Source of the DNA: a virus
Length of the DNA stretch: 64,000 nt
IMG/VR virus record: IMGVR_UViG_3300023181_000029
Location: 1 to 64,000 of that record
Reading direction: 5' to 3' (one strand)
Shown: piece after piece, positions 44,876 through 50,748 of the stretch
Layout: every line of letters starts with the position of its first letter
Numbering within the stretch: the stretch's first letter is position 1
Position numbers and translations under genes: made by a program
The notes under the pieces: generated by a model
The model's database searches: none
The model's input: the letters and a program-made list of their open reading frames with translations, nothing else
What the model was told of the DNA's origin: nothing

Positions 44876-44983
44876 ATGAAAAAGATAATAAAAGCCATAG
44901 CGTTTATTTTCCCTACTACAATATGCTACCCTTTGTTTCATCCATATATTGAACCTGTAACACGGTACGAATTTAAAAAGTAA
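44876..44983 (+). CDS. small hydrophobic peptide (35 aa)
   Basis: ATG at 44876, TAA at 44981. The 35-aa product (MKKIIKAIAFIFPTTICYPL, then FHPYIEPVTRYEFKK) has a basic start and a hydrophobic stretch, so it is a short membrane or exported peptide. It ends two bases before the peptidase start. It may be part of the lysis cassette. Confidence 0.5.
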   Translation: MKKIIKAIAFIFPTTICYPLFHPYIEPVTRYEFKK

Positions 44984-44985
44984 TA

Positions 44986-45459
44986 ATGGATAAGGTAACA
45001 CTAGATAGAATCCAATTGCTTCACCCCAAATTGCGGGTTGAGGCTTTGGCTATTTATACTGAAATATGCGCTGCATTAACAGGTACCGTTATTTGCCGCT
45101 TTACCCATACGCTTAGGACGATAAAGGAGCAAAACGACTTGTACGCTATTGGGCGCACTAAGCCGGGTAAAATTGTGACTAATGCTAAAGGCGGCACATC
45201 GTACCATAACTACGGACTGGCGATAGATATTTGCTTAATTATCAACGGCAAAGAAGCATCATGGGACACAGTTAAGGATTTTGATGCTGATGGAACTGCT
45301 GATTGGATGGAAATAGTACTTATATTTAAGAAGCATGGTTTTGAGTGGGGCGGTGACTGGAAGTTTAAAGACTATCCGCATTTCCAAAAGACTTTCGGAT
45401 TAACTATAAAGCAATGTCAGGCTTTGGTAACTAAAGAACCTTATATACAGATAGTATGA
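44986..45459 (+). CDS. endolysin, M15 family peptidase
   Basis: A 157-aa protein with the M15 (VanY/CwlK-like) core: CRFTHTLRTIKEQNDLYAIG, then GGTSYHNYGLAIDI with the H-x(6)-D zinc motif, and FEWGGDWKFKDYPHFQ with the closing W-G-G-D-W...D-x-P-H-F. All the expected metal ligands are present. It cuts peptide stems of peptidoglycan at the end of infection. There is no signal peptide, so it needs the holin-like proteins encoded next for release. Confidence 0.92.
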   Translation: MDKVTLDRIQLLHPKLRVEALAIYTEICAALTGTVICRFTHTLRTIKEQNDLYAIGRTKPGKIVTNAKGGTSYHNYGLAIDICLIINGKEASWDTVKDFDADGTADWMEIVLIFKKHGFEWGGDWKFKDYPHFQKTFGLTIKQCQALVTKEPYIQIV

Positions 45460-45662
45460 GCATAAAGAAACCTAAAAGTTGGAGAACGACAGTTTTAGGC
45501 TGTATAGGAGCCGTTATAATGGCTGCGGTTCCGTTTTTACAGCAAGACAGCTTTGAAATTTCAAAGGATTGGAAGTATCTTGCCGCTGCTGTATTAATAG
45601 CCCTTTATGGTGCTGTGTCAAAAGACGCTCAGGTATCTGGAAATGGAACTAAGCCGCAATAA
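45456..45662 (+). CDS. holin-like small membrane protein
   Basis: A 68-aa protein with two hydrophobic stretches (residues about 12-27, VLGCIGAVIMAAVPF, and 41-54, YLAAAVLIALYGAV), a basic start and a soluble tail. Size, topology and location directly after the peptidase fit a small holin or holin-associated protein. It overlaps the peptidase by 4 bases. Confidence 0.65.
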   Translation: MSIKKPKSWRTTVLGCIGAVIMAAVPFLQQDSFEISKDWKYLAAAVLIALYGAVSKDAQVSGNGTKPQ

Positions 45663-46197
45663 CGATAGAGTGGTAAAGATAGCTATGTGGGTTTTACGGC
45701 AATATAACATGACAGAAATAATCTGTGCGGAAAATCTTCAATATCTGCTAAAGAATACTATACTGGTGTCTATTGGGTTCTTTGCTATCGTGGAACTAAT
45801 AATAGATTATCCTGTACGGCTTATGGCTGTATTTGTTATATTGGGTATATTTTGCGACCTAACTTGTGGAATATGGGCGAATTGCTGGAAGGGTGACGAA
45901 AAAATTAGCCCTAAGAAAATAGCAACCTCGATAGGCTATGGAATATACCTAATATCACTGATAGTGCTGCTTTCTTACTTCAAATACATCATTAGCGTGG
46001 TGGAACTGAAATGGGGACACGATTTGTTAGTATTCAGCGTAGACGCGCTTTTTATAACGAGTATTAGTATTTTTTTTATATCCCTTGTATTAAACATAGT
46101 ATCAAATGGCGCAAAAGTTGGAGTATATGGGTGTAGAAGGCTTGCTAAAGTACTAAAATTGAAATTAGACCGAATAAGTGATGACAACGGTAATTAA
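45643..46197 (+). CDS. phage holin family-like membrane protein
   Basis: The frame opens at 45607; the ATG at 45643 is preferred to limit overlap with the upstream gene, and others at 45686 or 45710 are possible. There are about four membrane helices (ILVSIGFFAIVELIIDY; LMAVFVILGIFCDLTCGIWA; GIYLISLIVLLSYFKYII; VDALFITSISIFFISLVLNI). The 'FDLiTGiwa..k.g..isS.k...t..K' pattern of Bacteroidota phage holins is seen as IFCDLTCGIWANCWKGDEKI. It would form the membrane lesion at lysis. Confidence 0.65.
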   Translation: MELSRNNDRVVKIAMWVLRQYNMTEIICAENLQYLLKNTILVSIGFFAIVELIIDYPVRLMAVFVILGIFCDLTCGIWANCWKGDEKISPKKIATSIGYGIYLISLIVLLSYFKYIISVVELKWGHDLLVFSVDALFITSISIFFISLVLNIVSNGAKVGVYGCRRLAKVLKLKLDRISDDNGN

Positions 46198-46339
46198 TAC
46201 ATTTTTTGCTCTTTCGCTACTAGGCATAGGTGTGGTGGCTTGTGCGCCTGCTTTCCTTTATGGCAAAAAGCGCCTACAGCCGATGTGGCTGGAGATTAAG
46301 CATTTTGTGATGTCGTTGTTTTATCGAACGCATCCATAA
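46181..46339 (+). CDS. small lipoprotein-like or spanin-like protein (52 aa)
   Basis: ATG at 46181 overlaps the end of the holin gene by 17 bases; TAA ends at 46339. The product begins with a hydrophobic stretch ending LLGIGVVACAPAF, where GVVAC resembles a lipobox with Cys21, then a basic tail. It could be an outer-membrane spanin or a simple membrane peptide. It is the last rightward late gene, 28 bases before a converging gene. That short gap holds no hairpin. Confidence 0.5.
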   Translation: MTTVINTFFALSLLGIGVVACAPAFLYGKKRLQPMWLEIKHFVMSLFYRTHP

Positions 46340-46367
46340 ATCAGAGTGTATTTTTATCGGTCATAGG

Positions 46368-46571
46368 TTATTTATCTTTGTGCCAGTCATATATTTCGCC
46401 ATCTGCGCTTCGGTAGGCGAAGTCGCCAGTGAAGTCATCCAAAAAGTAGTAGCTCAAAGCAACAAAGAAATCTTTAATTGCTGGCGTCATTTCGGAATCT
46501 GGAATGCTTAAAGCCTTATTCTGCAATACACGGTACCTTAATGCTTGCTCTGTTTTTATTTCTGTGCTCAT
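46368..46571 (-). CDS. hypothetical protein (67 aa)
   Basis: A 67-aa acidic protein starting MSTEIKTEQALRYRVLQNKA and ending with DDFTGDFAYRSADGEIYDWH. Its first codons are duplicated as a dead stub at 90-113. It is the last gene of a leftward operon of seven. No function recognised. Confidence 0.7.
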   Translation of the reverse strand: MSTEIKTEQALRYRVLQNKALSIPDSEMTPAIKDFFVALSYYFLDDFTGDFAYRSADGEIYDWHKDK

Positions 46572-46660
46572 ACTGTAGGGGTTAATTCGGTTGGGGTGTT
46601 AGATTGAAGCATAGTGGACGCAATAGCTTCCCAATAATCATAACCTTGCTCGGTTTCAGC
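46564..46660. repeat. 97-bp perfect inverted repeat, copy 2 (partner 1-97)
   Basis: It covers the last 30 codons of the 79-aa gene and the first bases of the next one. The intact flanks on both sides show this is the original copy, and the one at the window start is the derivative or an assembly product. Confidence 0.95.
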
Positions 46661-46807
46661 CCATCCAAATGCAGATTTTAACGCCAAATAAAACGTACTA
46701 TACGACATTAGGTTACTATGCTTATCATCGCTATCTAGCCCGTAATAATATAATGCCTGCTCCCTTATAGGCTCTGGCAATCTATCTAACCATTGTGCTA
46801 TTGTCAT
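46568..46807 (-). CDS. LPEP-type small phage protein (79 aa)
   Basis: A 79-aa protein: AQWLDRLPEPIREQALYYYG at the start, a middle with FYLALKSAFGWAETEQGYDYW. It is related to the 70-aa protein at 59887 (LPEPYRAQALENH ... FYWAFDWDGSTERFDYW): both share LPEP-R-x-Q-A-L and the [FW]-x-W...[YF]-D-YW pattern. Such proteins are frequent in Bacteroidota phages and have no known function. Its 3' end is the part duplicated at 1-97. Confidence 0.75.
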   Translation of the reverse strand: MTIAQWLDRLPEPIREQALYYYGLDSDDKHSNLMSYSTFYLALKSAFGWAETEQGYDYWEAIASTMLQSNTPTELTPTV

Positions 46808-47028
46808 TTCTTGGTGGTTTCAAGTTCAATTATAAAATCAGGCTTGCTTAGCTGTAGGGTGTAGCCGTAGTGGTTGAATAGCTTTACCATGTCGGGGAAC
46901 TTAGGTACCCATAAGCCTTTCTCATACTTGCGGTAGGCTACCGTGGATACCCCCATGCCTGATGCTGCTTCGCTTTGTTTTTGCTTGTGTAGCTTACGAT
47001 AGTGGGTTAATAGTTCGGGTGTGGTCAT
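46804..47028 (-). CDS. XRE-family DNA-binding protein
   Basis: A 74-aa protein with a classic helix-turn-helix of the XRE/Cro type: LLTHYRKLHKQKQSEAASGM followed by GVSTVAYRKYEKGLWVPKFP, then DMVKLFNHYGYTLQL. It probably binds an operator in the leftward control region. It overlaps the gene downstream by 4 bases and is preceded by a 21-aa frame with one base between. Confidence 0.75.
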   Translation of the reverse strand: MTTPELLTHYRKLHKQKQSEAASGMGVSTVAYRKYEKGLWVPKFPDMVKLFNHYGYTLQLSKPDFIIELETTKK

Positions 47029-47029
47029 T

Positions 47030-47095
47030 TTAGTAATAATAATCCCTTAAATGCGCAGGAAATACGTTTCCAATAATTTCGCTTTCAAATTTCAT
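47030..47095 (-). CDS. candidate 21-aa microprotein
   Basis: ATG at 47095 overlaps the stop of the upstream gene (ATGA); TAA ends one base before the XRE gene start. The product is MKFESEIIGNVFPAHLRDYY plus Y. The tight fit on both sides suggests it is translated, either as a functional peptide or to link translation of the two neighbours. Confidence 0.4.
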   Translation of the reverse strand: MKFESEIIGNVFPAHLRDYYY

Positions 47096-47319
47096 AATAC
47101 TCTGTTTATTTCCTTTAGAAAGGCATTCCATTCAGACATGTTGCCAATGGTTCCAGTGCAAGCCATACGTTCTATGTGTTCAGCTAAAAGAGGGTATTTT
47201 TCAAATGGCTGCTTATTTGCTTCTTCTGCCCCTTTTACTTCCCACCCAACACCAAAAATAGCATCCATTAACTTTTGCTCCTGTGGTGTATATCCATTCT
47301 TATTTGTCTCGGTGCTCAT
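47092..47319 (-). CDS. hypothetical protein (75 aa)
   Basis: A 75-aa protein: MSTETNKNGYTPQEQKLMDA, then EYPLLAEHIERMACTGTIGN-like sequence (here KYPLLAEHIERMACTG) and a C-terminal helix with MSEWNAFLKEINRVL. It has the look of small phage proteins built from two helices and a loop. Its first codons share the MST start seen in several genes of this phage. Function is unknown. Confidence 0.65.
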   Translation of the reverse strand: MSTETNKNGYTPQEQKLMDAIFGVGWEVKGAEEANKQPFEKYPLLAEHIERMACTGTIGNMSEWNAFLKEINRVL

Positions 47320-47336
47320 ATCTATGAGGTTTTAGT

Positions 47337-47627
47337 CTATCCATTAGTTAATAATACTCTACAATTGTTAACCGCCACTTCAAAGTCAGAGGTTATATCG
47401 TAGCGGCTTGATTGCAACATTACCTCAACCGCTTCGCTACCTGTAGAGCATGGGTTAAATTCCCATCCCAAGTTGTTTTCATAGAAATTATACCCGCGCT
47501 GCTTCTCTTTACTGTCAATCCAGCAGACGGCTATTGTTTCATGCTCTTTTTTGTCAAGAATAAAATACTTGGCGTTTACTTTAAGCCATTCAAGGGTTAA
47601 TATTCTTTCTTCTGTTTCTGGTGTCAT
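47337..47627 (-). CDS. hypothetical protein (96 aa)
   Basis: A 96-aa protein with TEERILTLEWLKVNAKYFIL and IAVCWIDSKEKQRGYNFYEN, then EAVEVMLQSSRYDITSDFEV. Strands in the first half and helices in the second; no motif recognised. Its ATG overlaps the stop of the gene upstream (ATGA). Confidence 0.65.
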   Translation of the reverse strand: MTPETEERILTLEWLKVNAKYFILDKKEHETIAVCWIDSKEKQRGYNFYENNLGWEFNPCSTGSEAVEVMLQSSRYDITSDFEVAVNNCRVLLTNG

Positions 47628-47797
47628 ATGGTTTCTTTTACGTAATCTTCAATTGATAATTCACTGCAAAAACTTTCGTACACATCACCACGTGTTGGTA
47701 GCCGGTATTTATACCCCGCAACCTCTAGGGCTTCACATATTGCGCTCCAATACTTATCAAGGTCTTCGTTGTACCAGTTATCTGTTTGTGTGCTCAT
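47624..47797 (-). CDS. small acidic protein (57 aa)
   Basis: ATG at 47797, TGA overlapping the next start. The product (MSTQTDNWYNEDLDKYWSAI, then CEALEVAGYKYRLPTRGDVY and more) is acidic and helical. It shares one base with the stop of the upstream gene. No family recognised, but the overlaps on both sides support it. Confidence 0.6.
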   Translation of the reverse strand: MSTQTDNWYNEDLDKYWSAICEALEVAGYKYRLPTRGDVYESFCSELSIEDYVKETI

Positions 47798-47937
47798 TAT
47801 CTATCTAATTGGCTTTCGTTAATGTAAAAGTACATTCCATATTCATGTGAGTTAATAAACTTTTCAGCTTTCTCTCTTGTGCTAAAGCCCTGAATATAAC
47901 TATCCGTAATTTCTCTAAAAACTAAGTACACTATCAT
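47797..47937 (-). CDS. small hypothetical protein (46 aa)
   Basis: ATG at 47937, TAA at 47797-47799. The product (MIVYLVFREITDSYIQGFST, then REKAEKFINSHEYGMYFYIN) has a strand-helix-strand pattern typical of a small phage domain ('ifvF......i.G.FsT.EkAekyi....'). It is the first gene behind the promoter at 47957-47988. Confidence 0.6.
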   Translation of the reverse strand: MIVYLVFREITDSYIQGFSTREKAEKFINSHEYGMYFYINESQLDR

Positions 47938-47956
47938 GTTTGTGGTTTTTGTCTTA

Positions 47957-47988
47957 CAAATATAACACAAAGGTTTTGATTTAGCAAG
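47957..47988 (-). promoter_or_regulatory. leftward promoter of the 46368-47937 operon
   Basis: On the minus strand: CTTG (47985-47988), 20 bp, TATATTTG (47957-47964). The leader to the ATG at 47937 is about 15 bases. Confidence 0.7.
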
Positions 47989-48023
47989 TCTAAAGACGCT
48001 ATTATATGAAGTAACGTTTCCTT

Positions 48024-48737
48024 TTACCGCTTCTGCTTCTCGATGAAGTTGGCAAAGTAGGTATTATCCATGTAGCGGAGCGTGTCAAGCAAGTGGGTGC
48101 GCTTTAAATCCGTTTTCACCATGCGCCCTTCCTCTATAGCGTCTTTCATCAACTTGCCTGATTCCCAGCGCACTAGCCTCATGTCCTCAATAAGGTTATA
48201 GCAGCTGGAATGAAACTTCCTGTTAGGGTGGCGGCCAAGTATCGTATTTGATAAAGTCCGGCTCTCGCTTACATTGGGGTTGGAGCGGGTTACATCAATC
48301 TTTGCGGGCTTTAGCACTTGCTGTACTATTTCCCAATCCCGGAACCTGGATGAGGTCTTACGTGCCCAGCCGCTACTATCACCGGTGCATCTTATGTGGC
48401 AATGCCCTAACTCGGCTTTAATCCTTTCGCATAGCTTTTCAGTGTTGCTATCGTTCAAATTATATTCCTTGAGCGTATAGTACCAGCCATCCCCGTACTG
48501 ATGCACAGAGCATGTTATAGGATCTACGTTAAAGTCAAATGACAAGTAAACGGTAAGCCGTGGGTTGATAGTTATTGAATCGTCAATAAAGGATTCATCC
48601 CAGCAGTACATAAATGGATTCGTAACCTCTGTATGGCCCCATTCGCCTTTAAAGTATATCCGGTAGTAGTCATAGATGAACACAAAAGTAATCATCGTAA
48701 TTGGAATTATAAACAAGAGCCTGTCAAGCAACATCAT
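48024..48737 (-). CDS. ATPase-less, membrane-anchored terminase nuclease domain
   Basis: A 237-aa protein. Residues 7-22 are one hydrophobic helix (LLFIIPITMITFVFIY). From residue 24 it follows the C-terminal half of a Bacteroidota large terminase: the linker YYRIYFKGEWG, then VYLSFDFNVDPITC (D68), HIRCTGDSSGW (D120), the SNPNVSESRTLSN-type loop, CYNLIEDMRLVRW and RTHLLDTLRYMDN (D218). All three acidic positions expected of the RNase H-like nuclease are kept. No Walker motifs are present. TerL of this phage is at 15076, so this is a second, partial terminase from another lineage. It lies in an operon with two membrane proteins and an HNH gene. Confidence 0.75.
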   Translation of the reverse strand: MMLLDRLLFIIPITMITFVFIYDYYRIYFKGEWGHTEVTNPFMYCWDESFIDDSITINPRLTVYLSFDFNVDPITCSVHQYGDGWYYTLKEYNLNDSNTEKLCERIKAELGHCHIRCTGDSSGWARKTSSRFRDWEIVQQVLKPAKIDVTRSNPNVSESRTLSNTILGRHPNRKFHSSCYNLIEDMRLVRWESGKLMKDAIEEGRMVKTDLKRTHLLDTLRYMDNTYFANFIEKQKR

Positions 48738-48892
48738 TGTAAAACACTTAAGCAGGTTACCATAAGGACTATTAAAGACAGTATAAGCGTAAAACTAGTA
48801 AAGGCAATAGTATAAACATGAGCCTCAAATTTGCGTCGCCCGCCATAGCTTGCTAAATACCTATTATTCCAGAGTGTAATAAATTCCCTCAT
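48734..48892 (-). CDS. small single-pass membrane protein (52 aa)
   Basis: ATG at 48892 and TGA at 48734 overlap both neighbours by 4 bases. The product has a polar start (MREFITLWNNRYLASYGGRR) and one membrane helix (YTIAFTSFTLILSLIVLMVT). It may hold the downstream nuclease at the membrane. No family recognised. Confidence 0.6.
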   Translation of the reverse strand: MREFITLWNNRYLASYGGRRKFEAHVYTIAFTSFTLILSLIVLMVTCLSVLQ

Positions 48893-49119
48893 AAGGTGCG
48901 GTTTTTAGCTTTCATATCAAGCAAACCGTTCAATACAGTCAAGATATAATTAGCACCAATTAGGTTAACGATAGGAATAAATGCAACTATCAGTAATGGT
49001 TTCTTCTTAAAATTCTCATCCTGCCGGGCTGCCCAAAACGTAAAGCATACAATAACAAGCAATGGGAATACGTATGCAAATACACTAATCCATAAATACT
49101 CCTCGTTAGTAAACTCCAT
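48889..49119 (-). CDS. small two-pass membrane protein (76 aa)
   Basis: A 76-aa protein with two membrane helices (residues about 9-29, WISVFAYVFPLLVIVCFTFW, and 42-62, LLIVAFIPIVNLIGANYILT) and a charged loop. It is the first gene behind a strong leftward promoter at 49138. Translation is coupled to the 52-aa membrane protein and on to the terminase-like nuclease. Confidence 0.65.
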   Translation of the reverse strand: MEFTNEEYLWISVFAYVFPLLVIVCFTFWAARQDENFKKKPLLIVAFIPIVNLIGANYILTVLNGLLDMKAKNRTL

Positions 49120-49137
49120 AGCCGTGGTTTTGTCCTA

Positions 49138-49168
49138 CAAATATACACCTTGCTTTCTATTGTGCAAA
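49138..49168 (-). promoter_or_regulatory. strong leftward promoter before the membrane/nuclease operon
   Basis: On the minus strand: TTTG (49165-49168), 19 bp, TATATTTG (49138-49145), the best consensus pair in the window. It lies between the HNH gene and the gene at 49119, so the operon can be transcribed without the HNH gene. Confidence 0.8.
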
Positions 49169-49187
49169 TTTTTGTCGTACAAATATT

Positions 49188-49631
49188 TTACTTCTTTACG
49201 TCAATGCGAGTTTTAGCCTTATGACATGACTTGCATAGTCCTTGAAAATTCCACAAACCCATTCCGCCACCGCCTTTATGAACCGGCAATATGTGGTCAA
49301 CATCATCAAAGCCTTCTACGCCGCAATGTTTACAGAAATCCCCTTGAGTAATATACAACATACGCCGTATAGACGAACTATCAGAGGAGCATAACCGCCA
49401 TAACCACTCTAATGTAGAAGCACATTCGCTAGAAGACCAGCGCGTTTGACGACCTGTAATCGGTGTTCCGCAGCCACAATCGCATAATCCATCGTTCTTA
49501 GGCGGCAATAATCTAGTAAAGAAATTAGATGTCTTTTGTCTGCGGCTGTATGGATTAATAATACCATCAGCAACCAACTTATTAAATCGGGCTAAATCAT
49601 AATTGGCTACTATTTGTGGTATTGTATCCAT
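49188..49631 (-). CDS. HNH endonuclease
   Basis: A 147-aa protein. The N-terminal part has a cysteine cluster (LCDCGCGTPITGRQTRW, C50-C54), which looks like a zinc-bound recognition element. The HNH core runs from residue 100: FCKHCG, then DDVDHILPVHKGG (D112, H113) and LWNFQGLCKSCHKAKT. All core residues are in place. In phages HNH proteins of this size often sit near terminase genes and help packaging. Here the neighbour is a terminase nuclease fragment, suggesting both came from one source. Confidence 0.85.
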   Translation of the reverse strand: MDTIPQIVANYDLARFNKLVADGIINPYSRRQKTSNFFTRLLPPKNDGLCDCGCGTPITGRQTRWSSSECASTLEWLWRLCSSDSSSIRRMLYITQGDFCKHCGVEGFDDVDHILPVHKGGGGMGLWNFQGLCKSCHKAKTRIDVKK

Positions 49632-49639
49632 GTGTAGAA

Positions 49640-49647
49640 CAAAGCTA
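49640..49647 (-). promoter_or_regulatory. -7 box TAGCTTTG before the HNH gene
   Basis: On the minus strand a perfect TAnnTTTG ends eight bases before the ATG at 49631. No clear -33 TTTG is seen at 19-20 bp, so it may be weak or regulated. Confidence 0.45.
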
Positions 49648-49726
49648 AATAGAATTTCCTGTAATGGGCAGGGAGTATTAATACTATAAATGGTAAAAGG
49701 TAATTGCTATAGGGTACCTGTGATAT

Positions 49727-49960
49727 AATGAGAGGTGACCTGCGGAAATGTTTCGGGAATACTAATATTGACTATCTCTGCTTGATAACAATCTTGCTTG
49801 ACAGAGTATATGTGTACTTCGTGCATGTATACCGGGCATTTAATCCGCGAGGGCAAGTCGCTCAATCTCGACCGGGTACATCAACCTCACGAAATCCTAA
49901 CTTGCCCACCAATTTCAAAACCAAAGCACAAAAGCCAGTCCATACTATAGAACTAAGCTA
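49727..49960 (+). ncRNA. candidate structured RNA or RNA switch
   Basis: The stretch contains several pairings. ATATGTGTA (49808-49816) can pair with TGCATGTAT (49822-49830) through three G-U pairs over a CUUCG loop, which only makes sense in RNA. TGTATACCGG (49826-49835) can pair instead with CCGGGTACA (49872-49880). GCGA (49847-49850) pairs with TCGC (49858-49861), and the loop GGGCAAG is complementary to ACTTGCCC at 49900-49907. A 77-codon frame (49728-49961) is open, but its composition is not protein-like and I do not call it. The rest of 49648-50034 shows no gene. Confidence 0.4.
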
Positions 49961-50034
49961 AAACATGGTTATGACGTAGCGATACATCAATTAATCATGT
50001 GTGCTAATGGGAATGACTTACTGTGTGGTATGTG

Positions 50035-50184
50035 CTAGGCTGTGGTGCTAATGCGAATTATCTCATTAGGTTGCAATACGTCTATGGTTAAGTTATCATA
50101 CACGCCAGTTAAACGACTAGGTGAATATAACGACTGCTCATACATTGTATGTATTTCAATTAAGTATCTTGTTTGGTTGCTCAT
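50035..50184 (-). CDS. small hypothetical protein (49 aa)
   Basis: ATG at 50184 and stop at 50035. The product (MSNQTRYLIEIHTMYEQSLY, then SPSRLTGVYDNLTIDVLQPN and a short end) has regular strand-like segments and reads as protein. It lies alone between the RNA-like region and the G-rich tract. Function is unknown. Confidence 0.5.
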   Translation of the reverse strand: MSNQTRYLIEIHTMYEQSLYSPSRLTGVYDNLTIDVLQPNEIIRISTTA

Positions 50185-50269
50185 AGGGCTAAGGTAATAA
50201 TATTGCAGTTAACTATATTAGCGATGATAGTTTACAATGCGCCTAATTACATGTTATTTCTGGATTATC

Positions 50270-50293
50270 GGTGGGGTAGGGGAGGGGCTGAGG
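50270..50293 (+). other. G-rich tract, possible G-quadruplex
   Basis: Three runs of four G separated by one or two bases, flanked by GG on both sides, in a genome that is otherwise A+T-rich. It lies in the 250-bp gap (50185-50433) between a small leftward gene and the XRE gene. The rest of the gap holds only an operator and a promoter. Confidence 0.55.
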
Positions 50294-50353
50294 CACACTG
50301 ACATAATGGCTATTTAACATAAACGTGGTTATCGTGGGATTTTGGTAAACGCT

Positions 50354-50381
50354 GGAAACTTTAAATGTTCCCGCAGTTTCC
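50354..50381. promoter_or_regulatory. 28-bp operator, copy 1
   Basis: GGAAACTTTAAA at the left and AGTTTCC at the right form an inverted repeat spanning 28 bp. The same outer sequence and length recur at 50749-50776. Copy 1 lies right before the -33 box of the XRE gene, where its product could control its own promoter. Confidence 0.65.
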
Positions 50382-50382
50382 T

Positions 50383-50414
50383 ATTGCAATCCTCATACCT
50401 ATGTATTATCTTTG
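50383..50414 (+). promoter_or_regulatory. promoter of the XRE gene
   Basis: ATTG (50383-50386), 20 bp, TATCTTTG (50407-50414). It begins two bases after operator copy 1. The leader to the ATG at 50434 is about 15 bases. Confidence 0.7.
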
Positions 50415-50433
50415 TTGACATAAGTCGCTGCAA

Positions 50434-50658
50434 ATGATTAGTAAAAGCCCACTTTTGGCAAAAGACATACTTAAGGAAGCACGTAAAAGGCGTAAATTGA
50501 CGCTATCGCAGGCCGCAATAGTTACTAAAATTAAGGCATCGACACTATCAAGGTATGAAAACGGCAACAGAAAGATATCAGCAGATGACTTTATAAGTAT
50601 TTTGGGTTATTATAGTGCTCATATTGCCATTATTGAGGCAGATTTTCTATTAACTTGA
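50434..50658 (+). CDS. XRE-family repressor
   Basis: A 74-aa protein with a clear helix-turn-helix of the XRE type: LAKDILKEARKRRKLTLSQA, AAIVTKIKASTLSRYENGNR, KISADDFISILGYY. It is a single DNA-binding domain. Matching 28-bp inverted repeats flank it at 50354 and 50749, each next to a promoter, so it probably represses itself and the gene at 50819. It may act as the phage's central switch or limit early expression. Confidence 0.85.
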   Translation: MISKSPLLAKDILKEARKRRKLTLSQAAIVTKIKASTLSRYENGNRKISADDFISILGYYSAHIAIIEADFLLT

Positions 50659-50748
50659 CATTACCTGCTGGAATATGCACACAAAAGGCATGTTTTGGCA
50701 ATTATTATGAGTGAAAACAGGTGCAAGAAACAGTCAAAATCCCTTAAC

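Noticed and set aside
46373-46380. TATCTTTG on the plus strand
   Set aside because: It matches the -7 box but lies inside the end of a leftward gene, has no proper -33 box, and would only make antisense RNA.
49728-49961. A 77-codon open frame on the plus strand
   Set aside because: Composition is unlike the other proteins, there is no promoter, and the DNA is better explained by RNA pairing. I also tried to fold 49820-49885 as a tRNA: the distance between the outer stems leaves no room for D and anticodon arms.
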